Source of the DNA: Takakia lepidozioides
Taxonomy: Eukaryota; Streptophyta; Takakiopsida; Takakiales; Takakiaceae
Assembly (NCBI GenBank): GCA_030704615.1
Contig: JAKLZA010000247.1
Coordinates: 1-44,000, forward strand
Direction: 5' to 3'
DNA: 44,000 nt
The notes under the pieces are model-generated. The model saw nothing but the letters and a program-made list of their open reading frames with translations. It ran no database searches and had not been told where the DNA came from. Shown here piece by piece: positions 12,230 through 22,498 of the stretch (position 1 is its first letter; every line of letters starts with the position of its first letter). The translations under genes were made by a program, and so were the position numbers.

Positions 12230-12900
12230 GCCCTTTGTCTTGAGGGCAGGGGGTCGGGACACAAGAGGGGCTGCCCTGGTGGGGGCAGTAGCAACAATAG
12301 ATGCGGGGGCTGAGGTGGAGGCGCTCACTAGGTGGAGCCCCGCACACCGGGTTGCGGTGGGGATGGTGGTAGCTTAGTGGGTCTTAGTGGGGGTGGCATA
12401 GGACTCACCATGGGGCGGAAACCTTGTGGTGGGAGTCGTGGGGAGTCTTGGGACTCATCACAGCCCAATGGGGCCGTGGTGGGTGGGCCAAGACTCCTCG
12501 CGACTCATCACCGGGAGTCGAGAGTTTTTGTGGTGGTTCGCCATATAATGGCAGGGTTGTTTGTGAAACCCCCGCGGACAGTCACAGAAGTATATATAGG
12601 GAGTAGTAACCCCGAGAACGGTGCAAGCCCGTTGGTGACCAAAAAAACTAGTGAGTAAGCGTGCGAGCCGGAAAGCGACCAAGGCGTGGGGAGCTGTTCC
12701 GGACTGCCATCGACCAAAGGGAATTTCCACTTGGCCCAAATTGAGAGAGGGTCTCGTGGAGGAGTAAAGGGGGACCGTTATGTCCCGGTGAGCAGCCAAA
12801 GCTCCGAGTTGGCCCGGCGGCCAGTTTGGGAATTAGGCGTGCGCAACAAAGCGAGTAACTATGACTTGAAGGGAGCTTACCGAAGTGAGGTGCGCGACAC
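12230..12900 (+). repeat. LTR of a plus-strand gypsy-type element (probable)
   Basis: GC-rich 670-bp block directly upstream of a primer-binding site. It contains a TATA-like AGTATATATAGGG at about 12588, followed by a likely transcribed R/U5 part (AACCCCGAGAACGGTGCAAG). The left boundary is inferred from where reverse-transcriptase coding stops. No partner LTR is present in the window, so LTR identity rests on position and promoter-like content. Confidence 0.6.
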
Positions 12901-12901
12901 T

Positions 12902-12918
12902 TGGTATCAGAGCTTAGA
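12902..12918 (+). other. Primer-binding site (initiator Met-tRNA type)
   Basis: TGGTATCAGAGC is the standard plant LTR-retrotransposon primer-binding site, complementary to the 3' end of initiator Met-tRNA. It lies immediately 3' of the LTR and 35 bp before a gag-like start codon. Confidence 0.85.
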
Positions 12919-12952
12919 GTTCAGTACGCGATCGTCCTTGAGATCGGCCTCA

Positions 12953-13074
12953 TCATGGGGTCGGGCAAGCCAAAGCCAAAGCGGAACGGCCCAAAAGATG
13001 ATGATCCTGGTGAGCCCGATGGGGACGACGTGTCACCGAAGCGGCAATTTGAGGAGGCGATGCATGCTTTTGAT
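12953..13074 (+). pseudogene. Start of gag, plus-strand retrotransposon (truncated)
   Basis: ATG 12953 opens a lysine/proline/aspartate-rich N-terminus (MGSGKPKPKRNGPKDDD) typical of the beginning of gag-pol. After about 40 codons it runs into inverted integrase sequence at about 13075, so only the 5' tip of the element remains. Confidence 0.55.
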
Positions 13075-13440
13075 TGGCTCTGCCGTGGCCCGCAAGCGGG
13101 CCATCATGGCATTCTCTCAAGAGACTATCTCTGATCCCTCCCTTTGGCACGTAGAGACGCTTTTGCTTGTACCGGACCAAAGCCTGAACATATCCCCGAA
13201 TGTCATCCGTTTGCTTCAAATTCCTCATCTTGTCCCGGGCGAGCCAAGACGCATTGAGGGGCACAAATTGTCTCTTCATAAGTTCCTTGAACCCACTCCA
13301 GCTCAAGGCTTCTGGGTCTGGACCTTGGTCGTGAAGGCGTTTCTCACCATTGTTGAGCATAACCCCTCAAATAGGTGGGAGCCACTTCCACCCGATCCTC
13401 GTCACTCAACTTGGCCGCCGGAAGTACTACCAAGAGCCAG
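13075..13440 (-). pseudogene. Chimeric gag-integrase fragment of gypsy element
   Basis: Read on -, 13440-13165 encodes a retrotransposon gag segment (FKELMKRQFVPLNASWLARDK, then a region rich in Lys/Arg). It passes without a gap into the integrase zinc region (GGIRDSLLRECHDGPLAGHGR) at 13165-13075. The same integrase segment is present at about 11190-11085 with few mismatches. Protease, RT and RNase H are missing between gag and integrase, so this is an internal-deletion or template-switch product. Confidence 0.8.
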
Positions 13441-13768
13441 GTATTGAGTGCCTTCTGATTTCGGACGCCCTCTAAACTAAGCGAATAAGGACATGTGTTA
13501 GATGACCTACTAGAACCAGTACAAACCTATAGTGATGGAGTCGTATTTGTAGTCATGAAATATGCCACATGCTACCCTCACTGATGTAGCGAGTAGTGAT
13601 ATATTCATAAGTGTAGTCATAAGGTACAGTCGTGTAGTCATATACATCTGGGGGGTCACGCGTCATGGAGAGACCCGTGTTTGTCACTGCAGAGTGATAT
13701 AGTCATAATCGCACTTATCACTGCAAATGTAGTGATATTTGCAGTCATAAAAACAATAATTTGTACTC
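13441..13768. other. Unassigned non-coding stretch
   Basis: No gene is recognised. It holds several irregular AGTCATA/AGTGATAT words, giving a loosely repetitive, AT-rich texture, but no clear unit. Confidence 0.4.
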
Positions 13769-13981
13769 ATGAGACTTGAGGCGGGAACGACGACATGCCA
13801 TGAAGAAGTGGGAAGGGGAGGAGAGGGAAGGGGCTGTAGGGCTAAAGCGCCACAAGGTGGAGATGCCCAAATGGAGTCATCAATGTTGGCTGTGAAGGCA
13901 AGGAACATTGGCCGCGATTTGCGTGGCCTTGCACTACGCTACCTGGATTCAAGCATACAGGACATTGACCAGCAGTTGTAG
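13769..13981 (+). CDS. Small unknown reading frame near a transposon end
   Basis: Seventy codons from ATG 13769. The last third (SSMLAVKARNIGRDLRGLALRYLDSSIQDIDQQL) looks like an amphipathic helix; the first half is Gly/Glu-rich and unconvincing. It ends 190 bp before a family-2-like terminus and might be the 3' end of a transposon-borne gene. No family is recognised and it may be chance. Confidence 0.25.
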   Translation: MRLEAGTTTCHEEVGRGGEGRGCRAKAPQGGDAQMESSMLAVKARNIGRDLRGLALRYLDSSIQDIDQQL

Positions 13982-14173
13982 AGTGCCATAAATGAAATGT
14001 ATGAGTAAACACCTTTCCCTGCTCATTTGCAATAAAATGTTGCATTTCATTGCTATGACGAGTCCCACATGACCCTATTTCCGTGCCTCCTAACCCTATT
14101 TCGTGGACACACAATGGCCCGCTAATGCTTTTTTTTTCCTGCTCATGCTCCTGCCGCTCATGAAATAGCAGCC
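13982..14173. repeat. Right terminus of a family-2-like transposon, inserted in a PPR pseudogene
   Basis: The block ends GCTCATGAAATAGCAGCCCC (14154-14173), the exact reverse complement of the left end of element C (28982-29001). Inward are further GCTCATG words and CCTAACCCTATTTCGTGG, resembling sequence inside C's left end (about 29095-29115). Immediately to the right, PPR coding sequence starts mid-repeat, so this is a real insertion junction. The other end of this element was not found. Confidence 0.65.
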
Positions 14174-15879
14174 CCGGATATACCAAGCATGGTTGTGGTA
14201 GGAATGCCTTCGAGACATATGATCAACTGATACAGCAAGGGGTGATGCCCAATCAGGTCACATTTGTTTACATTCTCAAGGCTTGTGCGAGATTGGCAGC
14301 CCTGGAAAAACGGCAAAGAGATCCATGCTGACATATGAAAGCTGGAGTTGTACCAAATCTGATTTTGAACAATAGCCTTGTTGACATGTATGCGAAATGC
14401 GGGAGCATGAAGGTTGCAAAGAGAGTATTTGACAACATGGCTGAAATTACAGGTGATCCAAAGAGTAATGTTGGCAGGATTTACCAAGCATGGGTGTGGT
14501 AGGAATGCTTTTGAGACCTATGAGCAGATTCTGTGCAAAGGGGTGAAGCCCAACCACATCAGATTTGTTTGTGTTTGCAATGCATGTGCAAGCCTGGCAG
14601 CCCTAGAAAAGGGCAAAGAGGTGCATGGTTGCATCGCCAAAGCTGGAATTGTACCAAATGTGATTCTGAACAATACCCTCGTAGACATGTATGCCAAATG
14701 TGGGAGCATCGAGGATGTGGAGGGAGTGTTCAACAATATGGCTGAACGAGATTTGGTGTCATGGAACGCCATGCTTGTAGGATATGCATAGCAGGGGTGC
14801 GGGATGGAGGCCTGGGGGAAGGGGTGAAGCCCGACCACGTCACGTTTGTGTGCGTTTGCAATGCGTGTGCAAGCCTGGCAGCCCTGGAAAAGGGCAAAGA
14901 GGTTCATGGTGACATCATCAAAGCTGAAATTGCAAATGTCATTTTGGACACTGCCCTGGTTCACTTGTATGCAAAATATGAGTGCAATGAGGATGCAAAG
15001 GGAGTATTTGACAATATGGCTGAATGAAATGTGGTGTCGTGGAATGCGATGATCACAGGATATGCCCAGCATGGTTGTCATAGGGAGGTCCTGCAACTAT
15101 TTGAAGGAATGCAAAAGAAAGGCTTGAAGCTGGACAATATCACCTTTATATGTGTTCTCGCTGCCTGCAGCCACACTGACCTACTGAATGAAGGAAGATG
15201 CTACTTCGATTCCCTGAGTGAAGATCATGGTATCAATCTGACAGTAAAGCACTTTGGCTGCATGGTGGACCTTCTTGGACGTGCGGGACAACTGGATGAG
15301 GCAGTGGACCTGATTAATAAAATGCCAATCAATCTAGATGTTGTGGTGTGGAAGGCCTTGCTTGATGCTTGCAGAATCCATGGCAATGTGGAGATGGCTG
15401 AATGTGTGGCAACATCTATCCTCAAGTGGGATGAACAGGATGCCACGACTTATGTGGTGCTATATCAAACATCCATGCTGCAGCTGGCAGGTGGGATGAT
15501 ACTGCAAAGGTGAGAAGAATGATGAAGGTCAGAGGGGTTAGAAAGGAGCTAGATGACAAGTTGCATCCCAGAATTAAGGAAATCCATGCTGAGTTGAGAA
15601 GATTGTCTGGGCAGATGAAGGAGGCGGGTATGTGCCTGACATACGCTTTTTATTGCATGATGTGGAGGAAAGGAATTTCTCTTAGCCACCACAGTGAGAA
15701 GTTGGCGATTGGTTTTGGCTGATCAGCACAACTCATCAAGAATCTTCAAGTGTGTGGAGACTGCCACACCTCCACCAAATTCAACTCAAAGATTGTTGGC
15801 CGAGCAATTGTTGTATGGGACGCTAACTACTTTCCACCACTTTGAAGATGGGATTTGTTCTTGTGGTGATTACTGGTGA
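14174..15879 (+). pseudogene. DYW-class pentatricopeptide-repeat protein, decayed and truncated
   Basis: Successive 35-residue-like PPR units are visible: ILNNTLVDMYAKCGSIEDV, VSWNAMLVGYA, GVKPNHIRFVCVCNACASL, then repeats at 14760-15030 and 15031-15200. After these come the E/E+ region (GCMVDLLGRAGQLDEAVDL, then ALLDACRIHGNVEMAE) and a DYW deaminase-like domain with HSEKLAIGFG (about 15685) and terminal CSCGDYW (stop 15877-15879). Such proteins edit organellar RNA in land plants. In-frame stops (14788, 15025) and frame changes break it, including one extra C near 15830 in the codons before HHFEDG. The 5' part is replaced by a transposon end at 14173. No introns are evident. Confidence 0.9.
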
Positions 15880-16540
15880 AAGGATGTTTCTTGTAAAGAT
15901 GCTAGTGTCTTGCTTCATTCATTGATCTGTGTAGCTACTCAGACCATCCACCATTTCCTGATAGTGGGGTCTACCCGGCATAGGTAGGAAGTCAGCCACA
16001 ATTGCACTTGACTGAAGGGTGATTTTTGACTGATTCTAGTGACAGTGGATGGAAATCAGAGTGTTGTCCTAATTCTGGGTTTGGGTGGTGGAGTTTCTCC
16101 AAAGCTTGAAGATGGAAGTGAATACAAATTTTAATGAGCTTGATGAGAGGGGCAGCCCTATGCACAAGTTTGTTCAGCATCATAAATTTGGACATGTTTG
16201 TTGTTTCTCATGGTGTGGCTTTGGATGGAGCCCTTGATGAACTTACATGAATATTGTTAAAAGCTAGCGTTAACCACTAAGATCCAATCCCACGGTGGAT
16301 GCTTGAAAGTTCATATAGTGAATGGAAGGGTATTTGGGTATGTTGATATTGATTGATGCGGCTTGTGAAAATTGAACATTGAAATGCAGATCCGCCACTT
16401 TTCTTCCAGAAAAAAACAAAACACGGGATCTCTGCATATAACACAGTGGGGATGACCCACCCCTTTTTTGTGAAAAATTGAACGTAGTTCTCAGAATTCG
16501 TCGCTAGTAGTGCGGAGCAACGCGAAGCCCTAGTATATCA
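15880..16540. other. Unassigned non-coding stretch downstream of PPR pseudogene
   Basis: No gene or repeat is recognised. It probably combines old PPR 3' flank and degenerate repeat sequence. Confidence 0.4.
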
Positions 16541-16554
16541 AAAGAACTACAGCT

Positions 16555-16640
16555 TGTTGGCACGGTGGAGGTTGTGGTCTGGTGGTAGGTCGATAGCGAT
16601 GCGGCGGTGCAGGTCTTGGGTTCCATTCCCTGAACGTGGT
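16555..16640 (+). repeat. Possible tRNA-derived SINE head
   Basis: TTGGCACGGTGG (about 16556) resembles the internal pol III A box, and GGGTTCCATTCCC (about 16617) resembles the B box with one mismatch (GGTTCCATTCC versus GGTTCGANNCC). The spacing of about 60 bp is long but seen in SINEs. No tRNA cloverleaf can be drawn. Weak evidence. Confidence 0.3.
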
Positions 16641-16662
16641 TCACGTGGTAGGCGCTGACTAC

Positions 16663-16826
16663 AAAACTACCTCCATGGAGGTAGTGTGTAGCTACTCTCA
16701 TGCAGGTAGTTCAGCTTGGTTTTGCAACTACCTTCATGTAGAAAATCCTAAAACTACCTGCATGGAGGTAGTTGTAAATTTCATATGCCCAAAAAATTCT
16801 AAGTCCTTGACGCATGAAGGTAGTTT
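16663..16826. repeat. Third palindrome family: ACTACCTNCATGNAGGTAGT cluster
   Basis: Five full or half copies lie within 165 bp: ACTACCTCCATGGAGGTAGT at about 16666, CTACTCTCATGCAGGTAGT at about 16689, AACTACCTTCATGTAG at about 16724, ACTACCTGCATGGAGGTAGT at about 16752, and the half-site CATGAAGGTAGT at about 16814. The design is like the palindromes of families 1 and 2 but the sequence is unrelated. It lies 400 bp upstream of a SWIM-containing reading frame. Confidence 0.75.
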
Positions 16827-17212
16827 GCTCCTATATTAATGAGACGGGGGCCCATCGTCTGACCAGCCTCATTACGACGAGGCCACACAAAATTCTGAGC
16901 CCATCCCTCATAGCACTCCCCCTTATCCAGACGCTTCATAGCCGCCGCTTAAACATCAATGCGCAACGGCCTCTAATCACACACTCTACTGCTACAAATG
17001 CCTGCAAAGCCTTCGCTCTAATATCGCCCCTACATGCAGATTGCTGCCAGCGTATGCTGCTCCCAAACTCCCGCCGCCGCTCACACCTCCTCTGCTGCAC
17101 ACACACTCATGCCACCCGCTCGCTACTCACTGGACCCTCCCGACTCTTGTTAGTATAGTTGTCTGCCAAACTACCTCACCCCCATTGCTCCCCTGCAGAC
17201 TTCCATTTCCAC
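16827..17212 (+). promoter_or_regulatory. C-rich leader upstream of SWIM fusion (possible promoter)
   Basis: CTATATTAATGAG (about 16830) could be a TATA element. The following 350 bp are pyrimidine-rich with many short cytosine runs, as in plant 5' leaders. No coding sequence is recognised. Inference only. Confidence 0.3.
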
Positions 17213-17671
17213 ATGTCTAGCTCAAAGGTTGGTGGCATCCAGAAGCGTACTAGTAGCATCCAGAAACAGCCCCACTCTAAAACTAGTATAGAAACCCGCA
17301 GTAAGAGGTCCAGTGCTCGCTCACTCTCCACACCTCGCTCTGCTACTAGGAAACAACAAATGGAAGGCGACAACGACATGGAGTTCCTATAGGACGGCGA
17401 CATGGACGTCAGCGATATGCATCCTCCGACGAGCAATTCTTTGCTGCAGACAACGCTTACCATACCGCTAGATTGCCACGGCAGGCTCAGCTGTTCGCAT
17501 GAGGTGTACACCATCACCATTTCAGAATTACCCACCTGCAATTGCACCGACTTCCAGATCATGGCGAACAAGGGGGCATCATACTGCCCTTGCAAGCATC
17601 TGTACTACGTGTACCTAAAGAGACTCCGGTGTAATTCCCAACTCATCACTTCATACATGCACCAGGGTTGA
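17213..17671 (+). pseudogene. Basic Ser/Lys/Arg-rich N-terminus fused in frame to a family-2 SWIM zinc finger
   Basis: ATG 17213 opens a basic, Ser-rich segment (SSSKVGGIQKRTSSIQKQ...) of about 60 residues. One TAG (17390-17392) interrupts it; the same frame then continues to 17671. From about 17490 it is nearly identical to the last exon of the element-C transposase (43268 onward), including TITISELPTCNC and YCPCKHLYYVYLKRL, the complete CxC...CxH SWIM motif. A small indel near 17640 then shifts the end relative to C. SWIM domains bind DNA or protein. It resembles a chimera captured by a deleted family-2 element. With the stop it is a pseudogene or needs readthrough. Confidence 0.6.
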
Positions 17672-18536
17672 GCCCCCAAGAGGTGCACACTCTTCTGAAT
17701 ATGGATCCAGGGGACCAGTGACCTTGGCTTGCGGTCCCAACACTATGGTACGCCCATCCTTTTCGGATAGTAGAACTGTACTGCTGCAAGTAGCTCTGAC
17801 TTTGGCCACAGAAAGGTCCGACTTATGTCTTGCCTACAGTAAACCTGTTTTGCTCGAACTAAGATAATACTATGTCATTCACTCGTGTTTCCACGTGCAT
17901 GTATTTTTGTGTGTTGGAGGGTTCCTGTTTTTCTGCTCTCCCAAACTTTGCTTTCCTCATTCGACCCCCGGCAAGGAAATGCGGCGCCGCATTTCCAAGT
18001 AACGTCGTAGGTACTGGTAGATGCGGCATTCACCAACATCAAACTGCCCAAAAATTTCGCACGTGCGAACCCTAATGCGGCACCGCATTTCCCAGTTGAG
18101 TCTTCCCGCCGAATACTCAAAGATGACATAATTGTGCAGACTCTATTTGTTCAATCGCGGCAAAAGGGTCAGCTTCATTCCAATGTTAAGGCATGTAAAA
18201 CCGCGGAATACTCTATACAGGCCAGTATGCGACGTCCTTTTGCCGTGGTATACTGGATTTCTCGTTGCACGGTCACTCATTTCCATGAGCGGATGTAAAA
18301 AAACCATGAGCGGAGTTGTTACTGACGACATATCTTCGCCGCATTACAGGATCTGGAACTTCCAAAAACGGCAAGGTCAAATAAAAAACTATTATTTTAA
18401 TACTTGTTTAATCTGCCGCATTTCCAAATTTGGAGGAGTCCGCTCATGAAATCCGCGTGTCTTAGACTTCGGCTCACCGCTCATGCGGCTCATGCGGCTC
18501 ATGGCATGGCTCATGGTTTCTACTCATGAAATAGTA
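17490..18536 (+). mobile_element. Family-2 transposon right-end fragment
   Basis: 17490-18190 matches 43268-44000 of element C closely, both ending in the shared CAAAAGGGTCAGCTTCATTC. 18190-18536 therefore predicts the part of C lying outside the window. Family-2 palindromes are at 17975-17996 (perfect) and 18074-18093. The end carries GCTCATG repeats (18444-18520) and stops with CTACTCATGAAATAG, the inverted counterpart of C's left-end CTATTTCATGAG. Confidence 0.8.
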
Positions 18537-18740
18537 AACCTCACTTGTATCTTGTACTTCCCATCATGTACAGTCAGTACTGGGAATTCCAGTCATGGAA
18601 TACCCTGGCCATTTCAGCCATGCCGACCCAGTAATAAGGAATAGGCTTCCATAACATCATCCATTTTCAACACAGTCACTGTGATCTAAAAAATCATCTT
18701 TGGATCTGTATCTTTACTCCTCTTATCAAGCCTAAAGGCA
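18537..18740. other. Unassigned spacer between two transposon ends
   Basis: About 200 bp between the family-2 fragment and the left end of copy B. Nothing is recognised. Confidence 0.4.
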
Positions 18741-18753
18741 GGGATGCCTCGGC

Positions 18754-18860
18754 GTGAGCCTGGTCACGTGAGCACGTGAGCGCGTGAGCGCGACTGCGCT
18801 CACGCCACGTCACCTTGCGCAAATGCCACGTCACGGGTCTCAGTCCACGTCATCACACGT
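18754..18860. repeat. Left terminal/subterminal repeats of element B
   Basis: GGCGTGAGCCTGGTCACG followed by GTGAGCACGTGAGCGCGTGAGCGCG, then GCTCACGCCACGTCACC and two more CCACGTCA words. Orientation is inverted relative to the equivalent block at the right end of A (10440-10605). The exact first base is not determined. Confidence 0.65.
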
Positions 18861-18954
18861 GGAGGCCGAGTCACCACGCACCCAGAAAGAAGTGGAGTGT
18901 ATTCCCGCGGATTGGCACCCTTTACCGCGGAAACAAGCTGGACGACATAAAAAA

Positions 18955-19320
18955 AGGCATTGAATAAATGATGGATGAATGTACAGTTGGATGATAAACA
19001 GATGGATGAGTTTGAAAAATCTATGTAGATGGATGAATGACGGATGGATAAGAGTAAAATGGATGAATGTATAATGGATGTTGAGCAATGACAAAAATTC
19101 ATGACAGGAAGATGCATGACCAAATCTTTTGACGAATGCACAAAGTATATGAAATGAGTGTGGAAGGTTTGTGGGGTGGATTAAAGAGTACAGAGGATGA
19201 ATGTACAATGGATGTTGTACAAAGGAAGCTTTCATGAATGGAGCACGCATGAATACAGTGTAGATGAATGCACAATGGATATGAGAAGAGTCAGGAAGGT
19301 TTGTGAGATGGATTCATACA
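18955..19320. repeat. GGATGAATG-type degenerate simple repeat
   Basis: Around 20 interspersed GGATGAATG/GGATGGATG/AATGCACAATGGATG words form an imperfect tetranucleotide-like tract. It lies between the left terminus and the 3' end of the methyltransferase-like gene. No gene in it. Confidence 0.7.
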
Positions 19321-21778
19321 TATAGCAATTTAAACGAAAGTTGATTCTGTGATTATTATTTGTTCTAAAGGAACAACTACGGTAGAGTAAGGGGATTCAA
19401 CGTTTCCAGATAATATGAAAATGAATATTAAAAAGAATACAGTTCAGTCTGACTCAGAGTCAGTACAATGTATCCCCTCTTCCTCTGCATCTAAGTCTAA
19501 GTTTTAGAACACCGGATCCACGCTGGATACACCTACGGCTGGCCACTAAAAAGTCAGGGGATAGGGACTCGGACGCGTGAAGTGCCATTGCTTCGGCATA
19601 AACAGGGAGCAGAAAATTGGAAAGGGGGCTGTCGAAAACAGACTCGCCAGAAATGACTGTATCTCCTGAAGATCCACCGCTGGCTTTCCTGAAAGACAGC
19701 CTGAAAAAGTTATTACTGTAACTTTGATGTTATCGAGAAATTGAGTATGACTCCCAAAGAGGGTTTAGCACTTACTCACATGAAAAGTCGTTGTCGACCT
19801 GCTTATCTTCGGGATCGTCATCATTTCGAATATGAATCCGATCAGTCTGTGTGCCTGAAGTGGAGCCAGACAAAAGGGGAGGAGCACTGTGTTGTAGAGG
19901 TCAGAATCACCCTCCATACCAAAAAGGCTTCTTCCGCCTGCCTTGCATGCGTGGTAAGTTGCTCCTGCACCAGACAGGAGAACAAACAGTTTGGAGGAGG
20001 GGATTTAAGCAGATGAAACTGAAAGGAAACCAATTCGGAAGGGAAAACGAACCTGTGGACACAGAAAGATCGACCACCCGTGCAGAGCGGTGGCTGCATG
20101 ACTCCAGCAGTATTTGCATGAATGCTGGTGACTTTTCCTTTGCACCTCTCCAGGGAGTGCCATCTGGTCTCTTCAGAGTCTGACTGGACTGCATGAAGTT
20201 GTACAAAATGTCATCGACATGGGGCTCATAGGGGGGGTTGACGAAACAACCCTGGTCAGAAATCTCAAAGCTGCGGATGGAGGATGGTGTCTTTGATGTG
20301 CGAATCCTCCGCAGGCAGATCGCCTCGAACATCCTCGTCTGCCAAAGATAGCAGGTTAGTGTGGTAAACACAATCTAAAGTGGAAGTGTGTACATCGGCT
20401 ATTCAGAACTCTGACACCAAAAAAACCATGAATCGTTGATGATCGGTGTCGATCATAAAACATTCTACTAGAGTGGAGCTGCAGAGAAAATTGAAACTCA
20501 TGATCAAAGCATAAGCAGAAGGCAGACGGCATACCAGCTGACCAGGGAAACCCCCTTTCACAAGGTAGAGGCTGTTCACACAATTCCATGTGCGCAAAAC
20601 TTCAAACCCTGAAGACTTGAGGTATGATGCCAATGCCCGACGACTATCATTGTCACATGACTGAAAAAGCAGAAGTGTCCCTGCATCAGAGAGGAAATTG
20701 TTACAGAACCCGAATACCCAACTCCAGTAGTTGTCCTCGAATTTGTTCCACCCTGGCGTCTTGCCCTTTGGAAGAACTTCTGGCACAGCCTGGCCATCCG
20801 GGATGTCGAGAATGACAATGTCGGCCGCATAAGTTTTCTGCACACCGCACACGAAGGTGGGACCTGTGCTCACCTGCAACAGACATGTTTTTTATAAGAA
20901 CGATGGCAAGAATGTTTTCAAAGAACGAGACTGAAATACTGCCAACGAAACATTCAGAGAAAAAGGAAAGAAAGTGGAATTCTCACCAGATTGAGGAATG
21001 AGATTATATTGTCCCAGGTAGGGGATGGCACCCCAGTGTATCCTCTCTTTCGACTCTGCATCATCGAAAGCCAACCCTCATTAACAATTTTCATCTCTCC
21101 TGCTGAATCAGAACGGGAAGGGTGTGGCTTGGCATCGAACACGCACTGAAGAGTGCGGGTATATCTTCCAGCACTAAAGTCCTGCCCACTCTCCATCTCC
21201 TTTTCATTCTCCTTCCCCTTGTCCTTTTCCTTCTCTTTGGACTTGTCTTTGTCCTTTGGCTTTGCTGGTGAGATGGCTATGACATCAACAGCCTTGTCTT
21301 TTGGTTTGCGGCCCGCCTTCTTTCCCTTCTGCGGCGTTCCCTGAGCATCAGGCTCCTTGGCAGCCAAGGTTGCTGTTTCGTTGATACTCTTCGTCAGTCA
21401 AAGGCGCCAGCATCTCAGCGTTATTGTTCAAGTATTTCATATGCTGTTCTTGAAAGGTCGTGTGCTCAGGTGGGCAGTCAAGGTACCACCCACAGTCTCT
21501 GAAGTGAGAAGGACTCCAGTCCTTCAATATCCCTGCAGTATACATGGTTGGATCGTTTGCAGGGTCCGACCACATGTCAAGATAGTCGGGAATTCCGCTC
21601 AGGTGATTTCCTTCCATAAGCACATATTTCGTGTACCTGAAAAAAGGAGATGAATCCCAACCCACAAAAGCGCTCAGTGAGTAAGATGCAAGTAGAACAG
21701 AAAGAATAAAACATGGATTGAAATGGCTCTGACAACTGCTCCAAGGACCTTTCAGGACCACACTACTGCTCCAGATAT

Positions 21779-22498
21779 GAATGTCGTCAACGCCATTCAG
21801 AACATTCCATTCCATGACACTGTAAATACATCCTAATCAGGTGAATGCAAATATGCGATTAGAAATGACACAGACATAGAAGTGAATGTCGTCAACGACA
21901 TTCAAGAATGAAGCCAAATTATTACTGAAATGAAGCAAAATCACAGGATGGAAATAAAAAAATTGAGTAAGGAACCATCCAGGAAAACTCAATGCACATT
22001 CATAACGAACCTATCACTGAGGACCTCACAACATCACTGTATGTGAATGGCGTCAACGCCATTCACAAAAATACAAAAAAGAAACCAATTACTTAGCTCC
22101 CCAATCCATGAAAATTGAATTTGTCGTTTTTTAATAATACAGACACAGCTGTGAATGTCGTCAACGACATTCACTTTGGATTTCTTAAAACAGAGCTTAT
22201 GAAGCCTCCATATTCATCGCAAGAGGAAAAAACAATGCAGAACAACTGAATGTCTGCATTGACATTCAGCAAAATGAAGTGATCAACCTCATTGTAACCT
22301 CTATGGACATTACAAAAATTTAAATAACCTTGAGGACCACACAACAACTCCGTATGTGAATGTCGTCAACGCCATTCAAGGACATTATCAATTCTAATCA
22401 GGGACAATATAATTGCACCCTTAGATCCTAACCAGGTGAATTCATATACTCGCTTAAGAATGACTCAGACAAAGAAGTGAATGTCGTCAACGACATTC
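21779..22498. repeat. Seven-copy palindrome cluster in intron 5, copy B
   Basis: Same set as 2293-3014 of copy A, first copy 21779-21798 and last 22479-22498. All seven core palindromes are unchanged while the spacers carry small indels. Confidence 0.85.

Noticed and set aside
16555-16640. Functional tRNA gene
   Set aside because: Only A- and B-box-like words are present; no acceptor stem or anticodon arm can be formed.
18955-19320. Coding region for a His/Phe/Ile-rich protein on the - strand
   Set aside because: The frames merely translate the GGATGAATG-type simple repeat.
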